A DNA stretch of 64,000 bases from Nitrincola salilacus. GTDB taxonomy: Bacteria > Pseudomonadota > Gammaproteobacteria > Pseudomonadales > Balneatricaceae. The notes under the pieces were generated by a model. It saw nothing but the letters and a program-made list of their open reading frames with translations, made no database searches and was not told the DNA's origin. This document shows positions 8,574 through 16,242 of this stretch, one piece after another. Position 1 is the first letter of the stretch; each line of letters begins with the position of its first letter. A program made the translations under genes and the position numbers. The stretch spans positions 3,658,001 through 3,722,000 of the forward strand of contig NZ_CP176580.1 of the NCBI RefSeq assembly GCF_046271865.1, read 5' to 3'.

Positions 8574-10010
8574 TCAACCGACTGAGCCTTCGAGACTCAC
8601 TTCAAGCAGTTTGCCGGCCTCGACCGCAAACTCCATCGGCAGCTGTTTGAATACCTCACGACAGAAACCATTGACGATCATCGACACCGCCTTTTCTGCA
8701 TCCAACCCGCGTTGTTGACACAGGAACATCTGGTCGTCACTCACCTTGGAGGTGGTGGCCTCATGTTCCACAACCGCAGATGGGTGTGCGCTTTCTATAT
8801 AGGGGAAGGTGTGCGCACCACATTGATCACCGATCAGCAGCGAATCACACTGAGTGTAGTTACGCGCGCCTTCGGCAGTAGGGCCCATCTTGACCAGACC
8901 GCGGTAGGCGTTCTGGCTTTTACCGGCAGAGATCCCTTTGGAGATGATCGTGGAGCGGGTATTCTTGCCCAGGTGAATCATCTTGGTGCCGGTATCCGCC
9001 TGCTGATAGTTATTGGTCAGTGCAACCGAATAAAACTCACCGATGCTGTTATCACCCTTGAGGATACAGCTGGGGTATTTCCAGGTGACGGCAGAGCCGG
9101 TCTCGACCTGGGTCCAGGAGATCTTGGCATTCTTATGGCAAATACCGCGTTTGGTCACGAAATTGTAGATTCCGCCCTTGCCCTCTTCATTCCCCGGATA
9201 CCAGTTCTGCACCGTGGAGTATTTGATCTCGGCATCGTCCAGCGCGATCAGCTCAACAATCGCCGCATGCAGCTGATTTTCATCGCGCTGAGGCGCAGTA
9301 CAGCCTTCCAGATAGCTGACATGCGAACCTTCGTCGGCAATGATCAGCGTGCGCTCAAACTGCCCGGTATTCTGTTCATTGATACGGAAATAGGTGGACA
9401 GCTCCATCGGGCAACGCACCCCTTTCGGGATATAGACGAAAGAGCCATCGGAGAACACAGCCGAATTCAGTGCCGCATAGTAGTTGTCACGCTGTGGCAC
9501 GACTGAGCCGATATACTTCTTCACCAGCTCAGGGTAGGTGTGCACCGCCTCACTGATCGGGCAGAAAATAACACCGGCTTCAAAGAGCTTTTCACGGAAA
9601 GTGGTCACCACCGACACGGAGTCAAAGACAGCATCGACCGCCACACCCGCCAGCATCTCCTGCTCATGCAGAGGAATACCCAGCTTGTTGTAGGTTTCGA
9701 TCAGATCAGGATCCACCTCATCCAGGCTTTTTGGACGATCTTCGAAGCTTTTAGGCGCTGAATAGAAAGAGATCGCCTGAAAATCGATCTTCGGATAGTG
9801 CACATGCGCCCAGGTCGGCTCTTCCATTGTCTGCCAGACACGAAACGCTTTCAGACGCCACTCCAGCATCCACTCGGGCTCGCCCTTTTTGGCAGAGATA
9901 AAGCGCACAACGTCTTCGTTCAGCCCCGGTGGCAGCGTATTCGATTCGATATCGCTGTGAAAGCCAGCAGAGTAGGCTTTGCGAATTAATTTTTCGACCT
10001 GTTCAGACAT
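8574..10010 (-). CDS. sufB: Fe-S scaffold subunit SufB
   Basis: 478 residues, normal for SufB. It is the principal scaffold protein on which the cluster is built. Conserved stretches include YIPKGVRCPMELSTYFRIN, KRGICHKNAKISWTQVETGSAVTWKYPSC, and YTQCDSLLIGDQCGAHTFPYIES followed by VEHEATTSKV. The cysteine in TQCDSLL and the glutamate in VEHEAT match residues needed for cluster assembly in E. coli SufB. AGGT precedes the ATG at 10010. It follows the IscS-type gene by 14 bases. Confidence 0.96.
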   Translation of the reverse strand: MSEQVEKLIRKAYSAGFHSDIESNTLPPGLNEDVVRFISAKKGEPEWMLEWRLKAFRVWQTMEEPTWAHVHYPKIDFQAISFYSAPKSFEDRPKSLDEVDPDLIETYNKLGIPLHEQEMLAGVAVDAVFDSVSVVTTFREKLFEAGVIFCPISEAVHTYPELVKKYIGSVVPQRDNYYAALNSAVFSDGSFVYIPKGVRCPMELSTYFRINEQNTGQFERTLIIADEGSHVSYLEGCTAPQRDENQLHAAIVELIALDDAEIKYSTVQNWYPGNEEGKGGIYNFVTKRGICHKNAKISWTQVETGSAVTWKYPSCILKGDNSIGEFYSVALTNNYQQADTGTKMIHLGKNTRSTIISKGISAGKSQNAYRGLVKMGPTAEGARNYTQCDSLLIGDQCGAHTFPYIESAHPSAVVEHEATTSKVSDDQMFLCQQRGLDAEKAVSMIVNGFCREVFKQLPMEFAVEAGKLLEVSLEGSVG

Positions 10011-10024
10011 AATCTTTACCTTTG

Positions 10025-11197
10025 TTAACGTGCGCCGCCAAGCGCTGGCTCGCGATTGAGCTGCGTTACAACCTGAGTAATGTGGGCAGCTGCAAAATCT
10101 ATCTCTTCTTCCGTCGTGAAACGGCCAATACTGATACGCAACGATGCCAGAGCCAGTGCATCCGGGATACCGACAGCCTTGAGCACATAGCTGGGCTCCA
10201 GACTGGCAGAGGTGCAGGCAGAACCTGTCGACACAGCGATATCTTTCAACGCCATCAACAGCAGCTCACCATCCACTCCGGCCACCGCAATATTCAAATT
10301 TCCTGCCACCCGCTGTGATTCTGAGCCATTCAAGCTTATACCTGGCAGCTCGGCAATTCGGCTCCATAAACGACGTCGCAGCTGCAGAATACGTTCTGAC
10401 TCCTGCTCCATCTCTTCGCCTGCCAGGCGAAAAGCCTCACCCATACCAACAATCTGATGCGTTGCCAGCGTACCCGAGCGCATTCCGCGCTCATGTCCGC
10501 CGCCGTGAATCTGCGCTTCAATTCTGACCCGGGGCTTACTACGCACATAAAGTGCACCTATACCTTTCGGGCCATAAATCTTATGTGCACAGAAGGACAT
10601 CAGATCCACCTGCATGCGACTCAGATCAATCGGCAGCTTACCAGCGCTCTGTGCCGCATCCACATGCAACAGCACACCTTGGCTTTGCGTCAGCTCAGAG
10701 ATTGCCTCGATATCCGTGACCGTACCTATCTCGTTATTGACCTGCATCAGCGACACCAGAATCGTATCTTCGCGCAAGGCATCAGCCACCTGCTGAGGAT
10801 GAATCACCCCCTGTGAATCAGGCTTAAGCCAGGTGATCTCAAAACCTTCCTGCTCGAGCTGATGGCAGGTATCAATCACCGCCTTGTGCTCAATCATTGA
10901 TGTGATGATGTGCTTGCCACGCCGCGCATGCTGATGAGCAACCCCCTTGATGGCCAGGTTATCTGACTCGGTCGCACCGGATGTCCAGACAATCTCGCGC
11001 GGGTCGGCGCCGATCAGGTCAGCCACCTGCCGTCGCGCAGTCTCGACCGCCTCTTCCGCTTTCCAGCCATAAATATGGGAGCGCGACGCAGGGTTGGCGA
11101 AATTGCCATCCAGTGTCAGGCAGCTCATCATTTTTTCCGCTACGCGCGGATCAACTGGCGTTGTTGCCGCATAGTCCAGATAGATAGGGCGCTTCAT
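10025..11197 (-). CDS. iscS: IscS-type cysteine desulfurase
   Basis: 390 residues. Group I desulfurase by sequence: the PLP lysine is K206 (FCAHKIYGPKG) and the persulfide cysteine is C328 (STGSACTSASLEPS), the same numbers as in E. coli IscS. The C-terminus is about 14 residues shorter than in E. coli, in the region that docks IscU. It sits between iscR and sufB, with no iscU, iscA, hscAB or fdx nearby. It may feed SufBCD or, more likely, keep supplying sulfur for tRNA thiolation. Function as a desulfurase is confident; the partner is inferred. Confidence 0.9.
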   Translation of the reverse strand: MKRPIYLDYAATTPVDPRVAEKMMSCLTLDGNFANPASRSHIYGWKAEEAVETARRQVADLIGADPREIVWTSGATESDNLAIKGVAHQHARRGKHIITSMIEHKAVIDTCHQLEQEGFEITWLKPDSQGVIHPQQVADALREDTILVSLMQVNNEIGTVTDIEAISELTQSQGVLLHVDAAQSAGKLPIDLSRMQVDLMSFCAHKIYGPKGIGALYVRSKPRVRIEAQIHGGGHERGMRSGTLATHQIVGMGEAFRLAGEEMEQESERILQLRRRLWSRIAELPGISLNGSESQRVAGNLNIAVAGVDGELLLMALKDIAVSTGSACTSASLEPSYVLKAVGIPDALALASLRISIGRFTTEEEIDFAAAHITQVVTQLNREPALGGAR

Positions 11198-11232
11198 TGC
11201 TCGTTTGTATTCAACCGGTTAATGGATGGAAA

Positions 11233-11730
11233 TCAAGCCGTTCGCGATATTTTGCCATCGCCTCTATTGCTGCTGGCGATCATCTGATCCAGATGGCGAC
11301 GATCCTGCCTGCCGGCGACACTCTGAACATCGCTGCGTTTGACCAGATCAGCCAGCGTGATGCCCGACAGGAAGTTATGGATCTGATCGCTGAGGTCACA
11401 CCACAGATAATGAGTAAGACATACCTCACCGGATTGGCAATTTGCCTTGTGATTACAGCCGGTTGCATCAACGGCTTCATTCACGGCATCGATTACTTCG
11501 GCGACATGTATCAGATCCTGGCTGCGCTTGAGCTGATAGCCGCCGCCCGGACCACGTACACTTGAAACCAGCTCATTACGTCTGAGCTTGGCAAACAACT
11601 GCTCAAGATACGACAGAGAGATACCCTGTCGTTCTGATATATCGGCCAGACTGATGGGTCCCTTTCCTTCATGCAGCGCCAGATCCAACATGGCTGTCAC
11701 CGCATAGCGGCCTTTAGTAGTCAATCGCAT
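11233..11730 (-). CDS. iscR: Rrf2-family Fe-S regulator IscR
   Basis: 165 residues. Winged-helix transcription factor that senses cluster status. The ligands C92, C98, C104 and H107 (GCNHKANCQSGEVCLTHYLW) occupy exactly the E. coli IscR positions, so a [2Fe-2S] cluster is expected. The DNA-binding part starts MRLTTKGRYAVTAMLDLAL. GAGG precedes the ATG. It heads the iscS-suf genes and has two predicted IscR sites in its own promoter, which implies negative autoregulation. Confidence 0.95.
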   Translation of the reverse strand: MRLTTKGRYAVTAMLDLALHEGKGPISLADISERQGISLSYLEQLFAKLRRNELVSSVRGPGGGYQLKRSQDLIHVAEVIDAVNEAVDATGCNHKANCQSGEVCLTHYLWCDLSDQIHNFLSGITLADLVKRSDVQSVAGRQDRRHLDQMIASSNRGDGKISRTA

Positions 11731-11765
11731 TTTCTGCCTCGCATTCCCCTATGAGATTCAATGGG

Positions 11766-11794
11766 ATTATGCTAAAACCAACGGTTTTAGTCAA
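11766..11794 (-). promoter_or_regulatory. Promoter of the iscR-iscS-suf operon
   Basis: On the minus strand TTGACT (11794 to 11789) and CATAAT (11771 to 11766) are separated by 17 bases; each hexamer matches the sigma-70 consensus at five of six positions. The predicted transcription start is near 11759, about 30 bases before iscR. The -35 lies inside the first IscR-type site, so bound IscR would block RNA polymerase. Confidence 0.75.
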
Positions 11795-11798
11795 CTAT
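11774..11798. promoter_or_regulatory. IscR type-1-like operator, site 1
   Basis: The right half AGTCAACTAT matches the E. coli type-1 half-site AGTCRRSTAT at all ten positions. The central five bases GTTTT fit RWWWY, and the left half AAAACCAACG matches six of ten. The site covers the -35 element and spacer of the iscR promoter. A further perfect inverted repeat, CTAAAACC-AAC-GGTTTTAG (11772-11790), overlaps it. Confidence 0.65.
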
Positions 11799-11823
11799 TA
11801 AACCTACTGTTTTAGTCAACTTT
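11799..11823. promoter_or_regulatory. IscR type-1-like operator, site 2
   Basis: This site abuts site 1 directly. The right half AGTCAACTTT matches the half-site at nine of ten, the centre GTTTT fits RWWWY, and the left half matches six of ten. The 12-base word TTTTAGTCAACT is repeated exactly at 11785 and 11810, a 25-base period. The site overlaps the stop codon of cysE. Confidence 0.55.
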
Positions 11824-12612
11824 ATTCTGCGCGACTGATGCCGCCTCGTCGGTGGCCAGATCTGCCTCCACCTCGAAATCCGTCTTTTTCAATTCCGGAA
11901 GCCTCTCGTCACAGAACCCGGGTTTGATCTCGCACAGCACACGCCCCATGGTATCGAGCTTTCTATCTACGGCATGCATATGATCCAGCATACTGCTGAT
12001 CGCCTGCGCCACGGGGTCAGATACCTCGCGCGTGACTGCATAAGCATCAAAGCCTACTTTGTCTGCCATCTGCCTGCGCTTCTCATCCGCCTCTGTATCC
12101 TGACGCCTGATTACCCGACCCGGTATACCAACCACAGTGGCTTCAGCCGGTACATCTTTGGTCACAACTGCATTCGAGCCAACGCGTGCACCTTCACCGA
12201 TCGTGATAGGCCCCAGAATTTTGGCCCCGGCACCACACACCACGCCATTGCACAGCGTCGGATGACGCTTACCCTTGTTCCAGCTGGTACCACCGAGTGT
12301 GACGCCGTGATATAGCGTGACATCGTCTCCTACCACAGCCGTCTCTCCAATCACGACACCCATGCCATGATCGATAAAGAAACGCCTGCCGATAGTGGCA
12401 CCCGGATGTATCTCGATACCGGTCAGCCAGCGTACAAAGTTGGAGGTGATACGCGCCAGCCATTTGAAGCCGCGTAGCCACAGCCAATGCGCCATTCGAT
12501 GCCACCAGACTGCATGGAGCCCCGGATAGGCCGTGATCACTTCCAGAGTATTACGCGCAGCAGGGTCACGATGAAAAACTGACTGGATATCCTCACGCAT
12601 ACGCTCAAACAT
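11812..12612 (-). CDS. cysE: Serine O-acetyltransferase CysE
   Basis: Makes O-acetylserine from serine and acetyl-CoA, the first step of cysteine synthesis. The left-handed beta-helix hexapeptides run from GIEIHPGATIGRRFFIDHGMGVVIGETAVVGDDVTLYHGVTLGG to ATVVGIPGRVI. I start at the second ATG of a pair at 12612 (266 aa, beginning MFERMREDIQSVF), with GGGGG just upstream. The frame stays open to 12651, which would overlap trmJ by 47 bases. The tail after about 190 is longer than in the short plant-type enzymes and is charged. Coupling with iscS and suf genes fits cysteine as sulfur source. Confidence 0.94.
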   Translation of the reverse strand: MFERMREDIQSVFHRDPAARNTLEVITAYPGLHAVWWHRMAHWLWLRGFKWLARITSNFVRWLTGIEIHPGATIGRRFFIDHGMGVVIGETAVVGDDVTLYHGVTLGGTSWNKGKRHPTLCNGVVCGAGAKILGPITIGEGARVGSNAVVTKDVPAEATVVGIPGRVIRRQDTEADEKRRQMADKVGFDAYAVTREVSDPVAQAISSMLDHMHAVDRKLDTMGRVLCEIKPGFCDERLPELKKTDFEVEADLATDEAASVAQNKVD

Positions 12613-13363
12613 CATCACCCCCAGGCTTTCGGGAAGCTGCCAGACGCTCAACTTTGGTCAGAATGCCACGCAGCACATTGACCTCAACTTTGTCCGGCAC
12701 GGCACGCAGAATCATGCGCCGCAATCGATTCATCAGTTGACGCGGGTTATCAGGATCAAGAAAGTCGATGTCCACGAGGGTTTGCTCGAGATGGTCAAAC
12801 AACAGTTCCAGCTCGCGATTTTCAGCCAGATCTATATCCCAGGAGACACCCCATTGAGGCGCTTCGGCCTTATCCTGATCCAGCACGGCCATACGCAGCT
12901 CATAGGCTATGACCTGCACTGCCGCCGCTACATTAAGAGAGCTGAAAGCTTCATTGGTGGGGATATGAACATGATGATGGCACAGCTGCAGCTCTTCATT
13001 AGTCAGGCCACGATCTTCACGACCGAATACCACTGCTAGACGAGACTGGGGCTGCAGTGTAGTGGCAACTGCCGCCATCTGGCGCGGATTGAGCAAAGGC
13101 CAAGGGATATGGCGACCACGCGCACTGGTACCCACCACCAGATGACAATCTGCCAGCGCCTGATCCAGTGTTTCGACCACCCGGGCGGATTCCAGCAGAT
13201 CTGCGGCGCCCGATGAGCGGGCAAACGCATCCGGGTGAGGAAATAGCTTTGGCGCAACCAGACAGAGGTCAGATAACCCCATGTTTTTCATTGCCCTTGC
13301 TACCGCACCGATATTGCCCGGATGGGTGGTATTCACCAGCACTATTCGCGTTTGTTCCAGCAT
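12605..13363 (-). CDS. trmJ: tRNA (cytidine/uridine-2'-O-)-methyltransferase TrmJ
   Basis: 252 residues. A SPOUT-family methyltransferase for position 32 of tRNA. The N-terminal motif is IVLVNTTHPGNIGAVARAMKNMG, and the SAM-binding knot region shows VVFGREDRGLTNEEL and HIPTNEAFSSLNVAAAVQVIAYELR. It overlaps cysE by 8 bases. trmJ-cysE-iscR is a common gammaproteobacterial order. The ATG at 13363 has no strong ribosome binding site. Confidence 0.94.
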   Translation of the reverse strand: MLEQTRIVLVNTTHPGNIGAVARAMKNMGLSDLCLVAPKLFPHPDAFARSSGAADLLESARVVETLDQALADCHLVVGTSARGRHIPWPLLNPRQMAAVATTLQPQSRLAVVFGREDRGLTNEELQLCHHHVHIPTNEAFSSLNVAAAVQVIAYELRMAVLDQDKAEAPQWGVSWDIDLAENRELELLFDHLEQTLVDIDFLDPDNPRQLMNRLRRMILRAVPDKVEVNVLRGILTKVERLAASRKPGGDDV

Positions 13364-13427
13364 AGCCCGACTTTCGTAAAAAAATAAGGCGGGTATAGTA
13401 ACAGATAGCGTGGCACTTTTAACCTCA

Positions 13428-13510
13428 ACTGAAGTCGTGCACCCTGCCCTGAAAGCAAATTAGCCTGGATTATTGACCATCAAGTGTTCAGCATGAGGCC
13501 CGACTTCAGT
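13428..13510. repeat. 10-bp inverted repeat pair between trmJ and suhB
   Basis: ACTGAAGTCG at 13428-13437 is the exact complement of CGACTTCAGT at 13501-13510, with 63 bases between. The right arm touches the suhB -10 hexamer. This may be a looping operator in the divergent promoter region or chance. Confidence 0.5.
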
Positions 13511-13515
13511 ATAAT
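13510..13515 (+). promoter_or_regulatory. -10 element of suhB
   Basis: A perfect TATAAT lies 36 bases before the suhB ATG. The -35 at 17-base spacing (TTCAGC, 13487-13492) is weak. The predicted start point near 13521 excludes an in-frame TTG start at 13522 and supports the ATG at 13552. Confidence 0.5.
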
Positions 13516-13551
13516 GCGCCTTTGCTCTTGAACAATTTGGACGCCTTACTA

Positions 13552-14364
13552 ATGCAACCGATGGTCAATATTGCCCTGCGGGCTGCCCGCCTTGCGGGTG
13601 AACAACTATCTCGTGCCGTTGAACGCCTGGATCTGATCAAACCAGAACAATCCAGCGTGGCTGAGTTTATAAATGATACCTGCATTCAGGTTGAACGCAC
13701 CATTGTGCACAATATTCATAAGGCGTATCCACATCATACCCTGAATGGCGAATATACCGGTCGTCACGAAGGCACAGGTGAAGGCCCGTCAACCTGCGAG
13801 TGGCAGATCAGCCCGGTCGATAGCCTGACCAACTTTTCCAATGCCCTGCCAATGTTTGCCCTCAGCCTGACCGGTCGCGTTAATGGCAAGCTCGAACACA
13901 CCGTTGTGATCAACCCGATTACTGCCGAAGAGTTCACCGCCAGTCGCGGCAGCGGTGCTCAGTTGAATGGCAGACGCCTGCGTGTCAGCAATCAGAAAGC
14001 CGTTCAGGGCACTCTCATCGGTACCGGCTTCTTCGGCCGCAACAGCGACCGCGAGCAATTCGAACAACACCAGGCAATGGTGCGTGAGATCATCAGTGCT
14101 GGCGGCAACACTTTCATCAGTGGTTCACCCGTTCTGAATCTGGCTTACACGGCTGCTGGTCGCCTCGATGGATTCTTCCAGTTGGGCCTGACCTCAGCAG
14201 AACAGGATGCCGGCATACTTCTGATTCAGGAAGCTGGCGGCCTTGTGGGTGACTTTAACGGTGGCAGCAGTCATCAGAAGAGTGGCAACCTGGTTGCCGG
14301 CAGCCCGAAAATGTTCAAAGCACTGCTGAAGTCTCTGCAACCAGTCGTCAAACTTCACCCTTGA
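13552..14364 (+). CDS. suhB: SuhB-like inositol monophosphatase family protein, catalytically degenerate
   Basis: 270 residues aligning with SuhB end to end (MQPMVNIALRAARLAGEQ at the start, GNLVAGSPKMFKALL at the end). SuhB is an inositol monophosphatase that also joins the Nus antitermination complex on rRNA operons in E. coli. Here most metal and catalytic motifs are lost: TNVD becomes NDTC (C44), DPLDGT becomes SPVDSL (87-92), and the PWDFAAG aspartate becomes Glu217 in SAEQDAG. E67 and D90 remain. The fold residues, the TASRGSGAQLNGRRL loop and EAGGLVGDFNGG are kept. Phosphatase activity is unlikely; a transcription role is inferred. Convergent with, and overlapping by 17 bases, the sigma-like gene. 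Confidence 0.88.
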   Translation: MQPMVNIALRAARLAGEQLSRAVERLDLIKPEQSSVAEFINDTCIQVERTIVHNIHKAYPHHTLNGEYTGRHEGTGEGPSTCEWQISPVDSLTNFSNALPMFALSLTGRVNGKLEHTVVINPITAEEFTASRGSGAQLNGRRLRVSNQKAVQGTLIGTGFFGRNSDREQFEQHQAMVREIISAGGNTFISGSPVLNLAYTAAGRLDGFFQLGLTSAEQDAGILLIQEAGGLVGDFNGGSSHQKSGNLVAGSPKMFKALLKSLQPVVKLHP

Positions 14365-14710
14365 GCGCAAAGCTTATCTGACTGCCCGGAAGCATTCCGC
14401 CCTGCCCCAAAACCCTGAAATGGTTTGTGGCAGGGCGTGACCAGACTGTTCGCCCTACCCTGCGAGCCCGACTACGTTCCTTATCAAGCTGCTCTCTATA
14501 TAACGCCAACCGGGTGACCATCTCCAGAACCTGCCGCATCGGGTTTTCCTCCATACAGGGGGTGGCAAAGTTATAGAGATAAAACATCAGATCTCCGACT
14601 ATCTCCTTTGCCAGACAGGCAGACCCGAAGCGCCCTTCCGTATACGCCAGTAACTCTTCATGATGCTGCATCATGAAATCTGCCAGATCCACTGCATTAC
14701 TTCTCGACAT
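14348..14710 (-). CDS. Small protein resembling an isolated ECF (FecI-type) sigma region 2
   Basis: 120 residues from the ATG at 14710, which has GAGGGAGGG just upstream; an in-frame ATG at 14740 is less likely. HHEELLAYTEGRFGS and AKEIVGDLMFYLYN followed by NPMRQVLEMVTRLALYREQLDKERSR resemble sigma region 2 of FecI-type factors, which start with a helix on arrival at core RNA polymerase. There is no region 4 helix-turn-helix; after about residue 80 the protein is basic and then unassigned. A near-perfect Fur box overlaps its promoter, so it should be iron-repressed. The 3' end overlaps suhB. Family assignment is by eye and moderate. Confidence 0.6.
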   Translation of the reverse strand: MSRSNAVDLADFMMQHHEELLAYTEGRFGSACLAKEIVGDLMFYLYNFATPCMEENPMRQVLEMVTRLALYREQLDKERSRARRVGRTVWSRPATNHFRVLGQGGMLPGSQISFALKGEV

Positions 14711-14742
14711 AAACCCTCCCTCTGTCGTGTTATTCTCCAACT

Positions 14743-14771
14743 ATACTAGTTTTAATGATAAGCATTATCAA
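14743..14771 (-). promoter_or_regulatory. Promoter of the sigma-like gene
   Basis: On the minus strand TTGATA (14771 to 14766) and TAGTAT (14748 to 14743) have a 17-base spacer. TATAGT (14745 to 14740) is an alternative -10. The -35 is covered by the Fur box. Confidence 0.5.
14756..14770. promoter_or_regulatory. Fur box
   Basis: TGATAAGCATTATCA matches the 7-1-7 Fur consensus TGATAATNATTATCA with one mismatch. It overlaps the -35 region of the sigma-like gene, the expected place for iron-dependent repression. Confidence 0.75.
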
Positions 14772-14862
14772 TAGCATTTATAGAAAAAATCAACCTAAAG
14801 GATGCATGCCAAGCAAGAGGGGGATAACCGTTTGATAACAGAAGGGATCGAAGCGAGGAGAA

Positions 14863-14895
14863 CTTCAATCCGACCTATCGCAGGTCGGATTGAAG
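14863..14895. terminator. 14-bp perfect hairpin downstream of purA
   Basis: CTTCAATCCGACCT (14863-14876) and its exact complement (14882-14895) flank a five-base loop. It lies 13 bases past the purA stop. Neither strand has a U-run after the stem, so this is not a classical intrinsic terminator, but transcript-end protection or termination is the likely role. Confidence 0.55.
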
Positions 14896-14907
14896 AAAGA
14901 GGGCTAA

Positions 14908-16203
14908 TCAGGCGTCGAAGGGATCGCGCAGTACAATCGTTTCAACACGATCAGGCCCAGTGGATATAATATCGATCGGGGCTTCGATCAACGCTTCCAG
15001 ACGGCTGATATAAGCGCGCGCATTGGCAGGCAACTCTTCCAGTGACTTCACGCCGACAGTCGAATCGCTCCAACCCGGCATCTGCTCATAAACCGGCCTT
15101 ACCGCTTCATAATCCTCACTGCCGCTGAGGTAGCTGATCGTATTGCCTTGATCATCCTGATAACCGACGCAGATATTGATCTGCTCCAGACCATCCAGAA
15201 CGTCCAGCTTGGTCAGACAGATACCGGAGATGGAGTTAACCTGAATCGCATGCTTGAGAGCAACCGCATCAAACCAACCGCAGCGACGCGCACGCCCGGT
15301 TGTCGCACCAAATTCATGACCACGCTCCGCCAGACGCGCTCCGACCTCACAATGCAGCTCAGTCGGGAAAGGACCGCCACCCACACGCGTAGTATAAGCC
15401 TTGGTTATACCCAGAATATAATCCAGGTAAAGCGGGCCAAAGCCACTACCGGTGGAGGTGCCACCTGCCGTGGTATTTGATGAAGTGACAAATGGGTAGG
15501 TACCATGATCAATATCCAGCAGCGAACCCTGCGCGCCCTCGAACATGATGCTCTTACCCTGCTTGCGCAGGTCATGCAGAATACCGGTGACATCAGCAAT
15601 CATCGGTACGATGATTTTGGCCATCTCGGTACAGTCGGCCAACACCTGATCGTAATCAACAGGGTCAACCTTGTAATAGCTCTGCAGCATGAAGTTATGG
15701 TATGCCATCACCTCTTTCAGCTTCACAGCAAAACGCTCAGGTGATGCCAGATCCGCAAGACGCACACCACGGCGCGCCACCTTATCTTCATAAGCAGGAC
15801 CTATACCGCGACCCGTGGTGCCTATCTTGGCATCACCGCGCTGCTGCTCACGCGCCTGATCGAGCGCCACATGAGATGGCAGAATCAACGGACAGGCCGG
15901 ACTCAGACGCAGCCTTTCACTGACCGGAACGCCACGCGCTTCCAGACCGGCAATCTCTTTCAGCAGCGCTTCAGGTGAAACCACCACGCCATTACCGATA
16001 AGGCAGAGTACATTACGGTGCAGAATACCGGAGGGAATCAGGTGCAAAACCGTCTTCTCACCACCGATCACCAGTGTATGACCGGCGTTATGGCCGCCCT
16101 GAAAACGCACGACCGCTGCAATCTGCTCAGTCAGCAGATCAACAATCTTGCCCTTTCCTTCATCACCCCACTGGGTGCCCAGAACAACGACGTTTTTTCC
16201 CAT
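14908..16203 (-). CDS. purA: Adenylosuccinate synthetase PurA
   Basis: 431 residues. Converts IMP, GTP and aspartate to adenylosuccinate, the committed step to AMP. The N-terminal loop is VVVLGTQWGDEGKGKIVDLL. GTTGRGIGPAYEDK and SSNTTAGGTSTGSGFGP are catalytic and nucleotide-binding signatures, and the C-terminus has STGPDRVETI. It follows hisZ in the same direction by 39 bases, as in many gammaproteobacteria. Confidence 0.96.
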   Translation of the reverse strand: MGKNVVVLGTQWGDEGKGKIVDLLTEQIAAVVRFQGGHNAGHTLVIGGEKTVLHLIPSGILHRNVLCLIGNGVVVSPEALLKEIAGLEARGVPVSERLRLSPACPLILPSHVALDQAREQQRGDAKIGTTGRGIGPAYEDKVARRGVRLADLASPERFAVKLKEVMAYHNFMLQSYYKVDPVDYDQVLADCTEMAKIIVPMIADVTGILHDLRKQGKSIMFEGAQGSLLDIDHGTYPFVTSSNTTAGGTSTGSGFGPLYLDYILGITKAYTTRVGGGPFPTELHCEVGARLAERGHEFGATTGRARRCGWFDAVALKHAIQVNSISGICLTKLDVLDGLEQINICVGYQDDQGNTISYLSGSEDYEAVRPVYEQMPGWSDSTVGVKSLEELPANARAYISRLEALIEAPIDIISTGPDRVETIVLRDPFDA

Positions 16204-16242
16204 TACAATCTCAAGTGCTCGTTAATGTTAATCAAAGTCTGC

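Noticed and set aside
8712..9506. A 264-residue frame antisense to sufB
   Set aside because: Shadow of a highly conserved gene; no protein-like motifs.
11185..11230. Possible missing iscU or other ISC gene between iscR and iscS
   Set aside because: The gap is only 35 bases; nothing can be encoded there.
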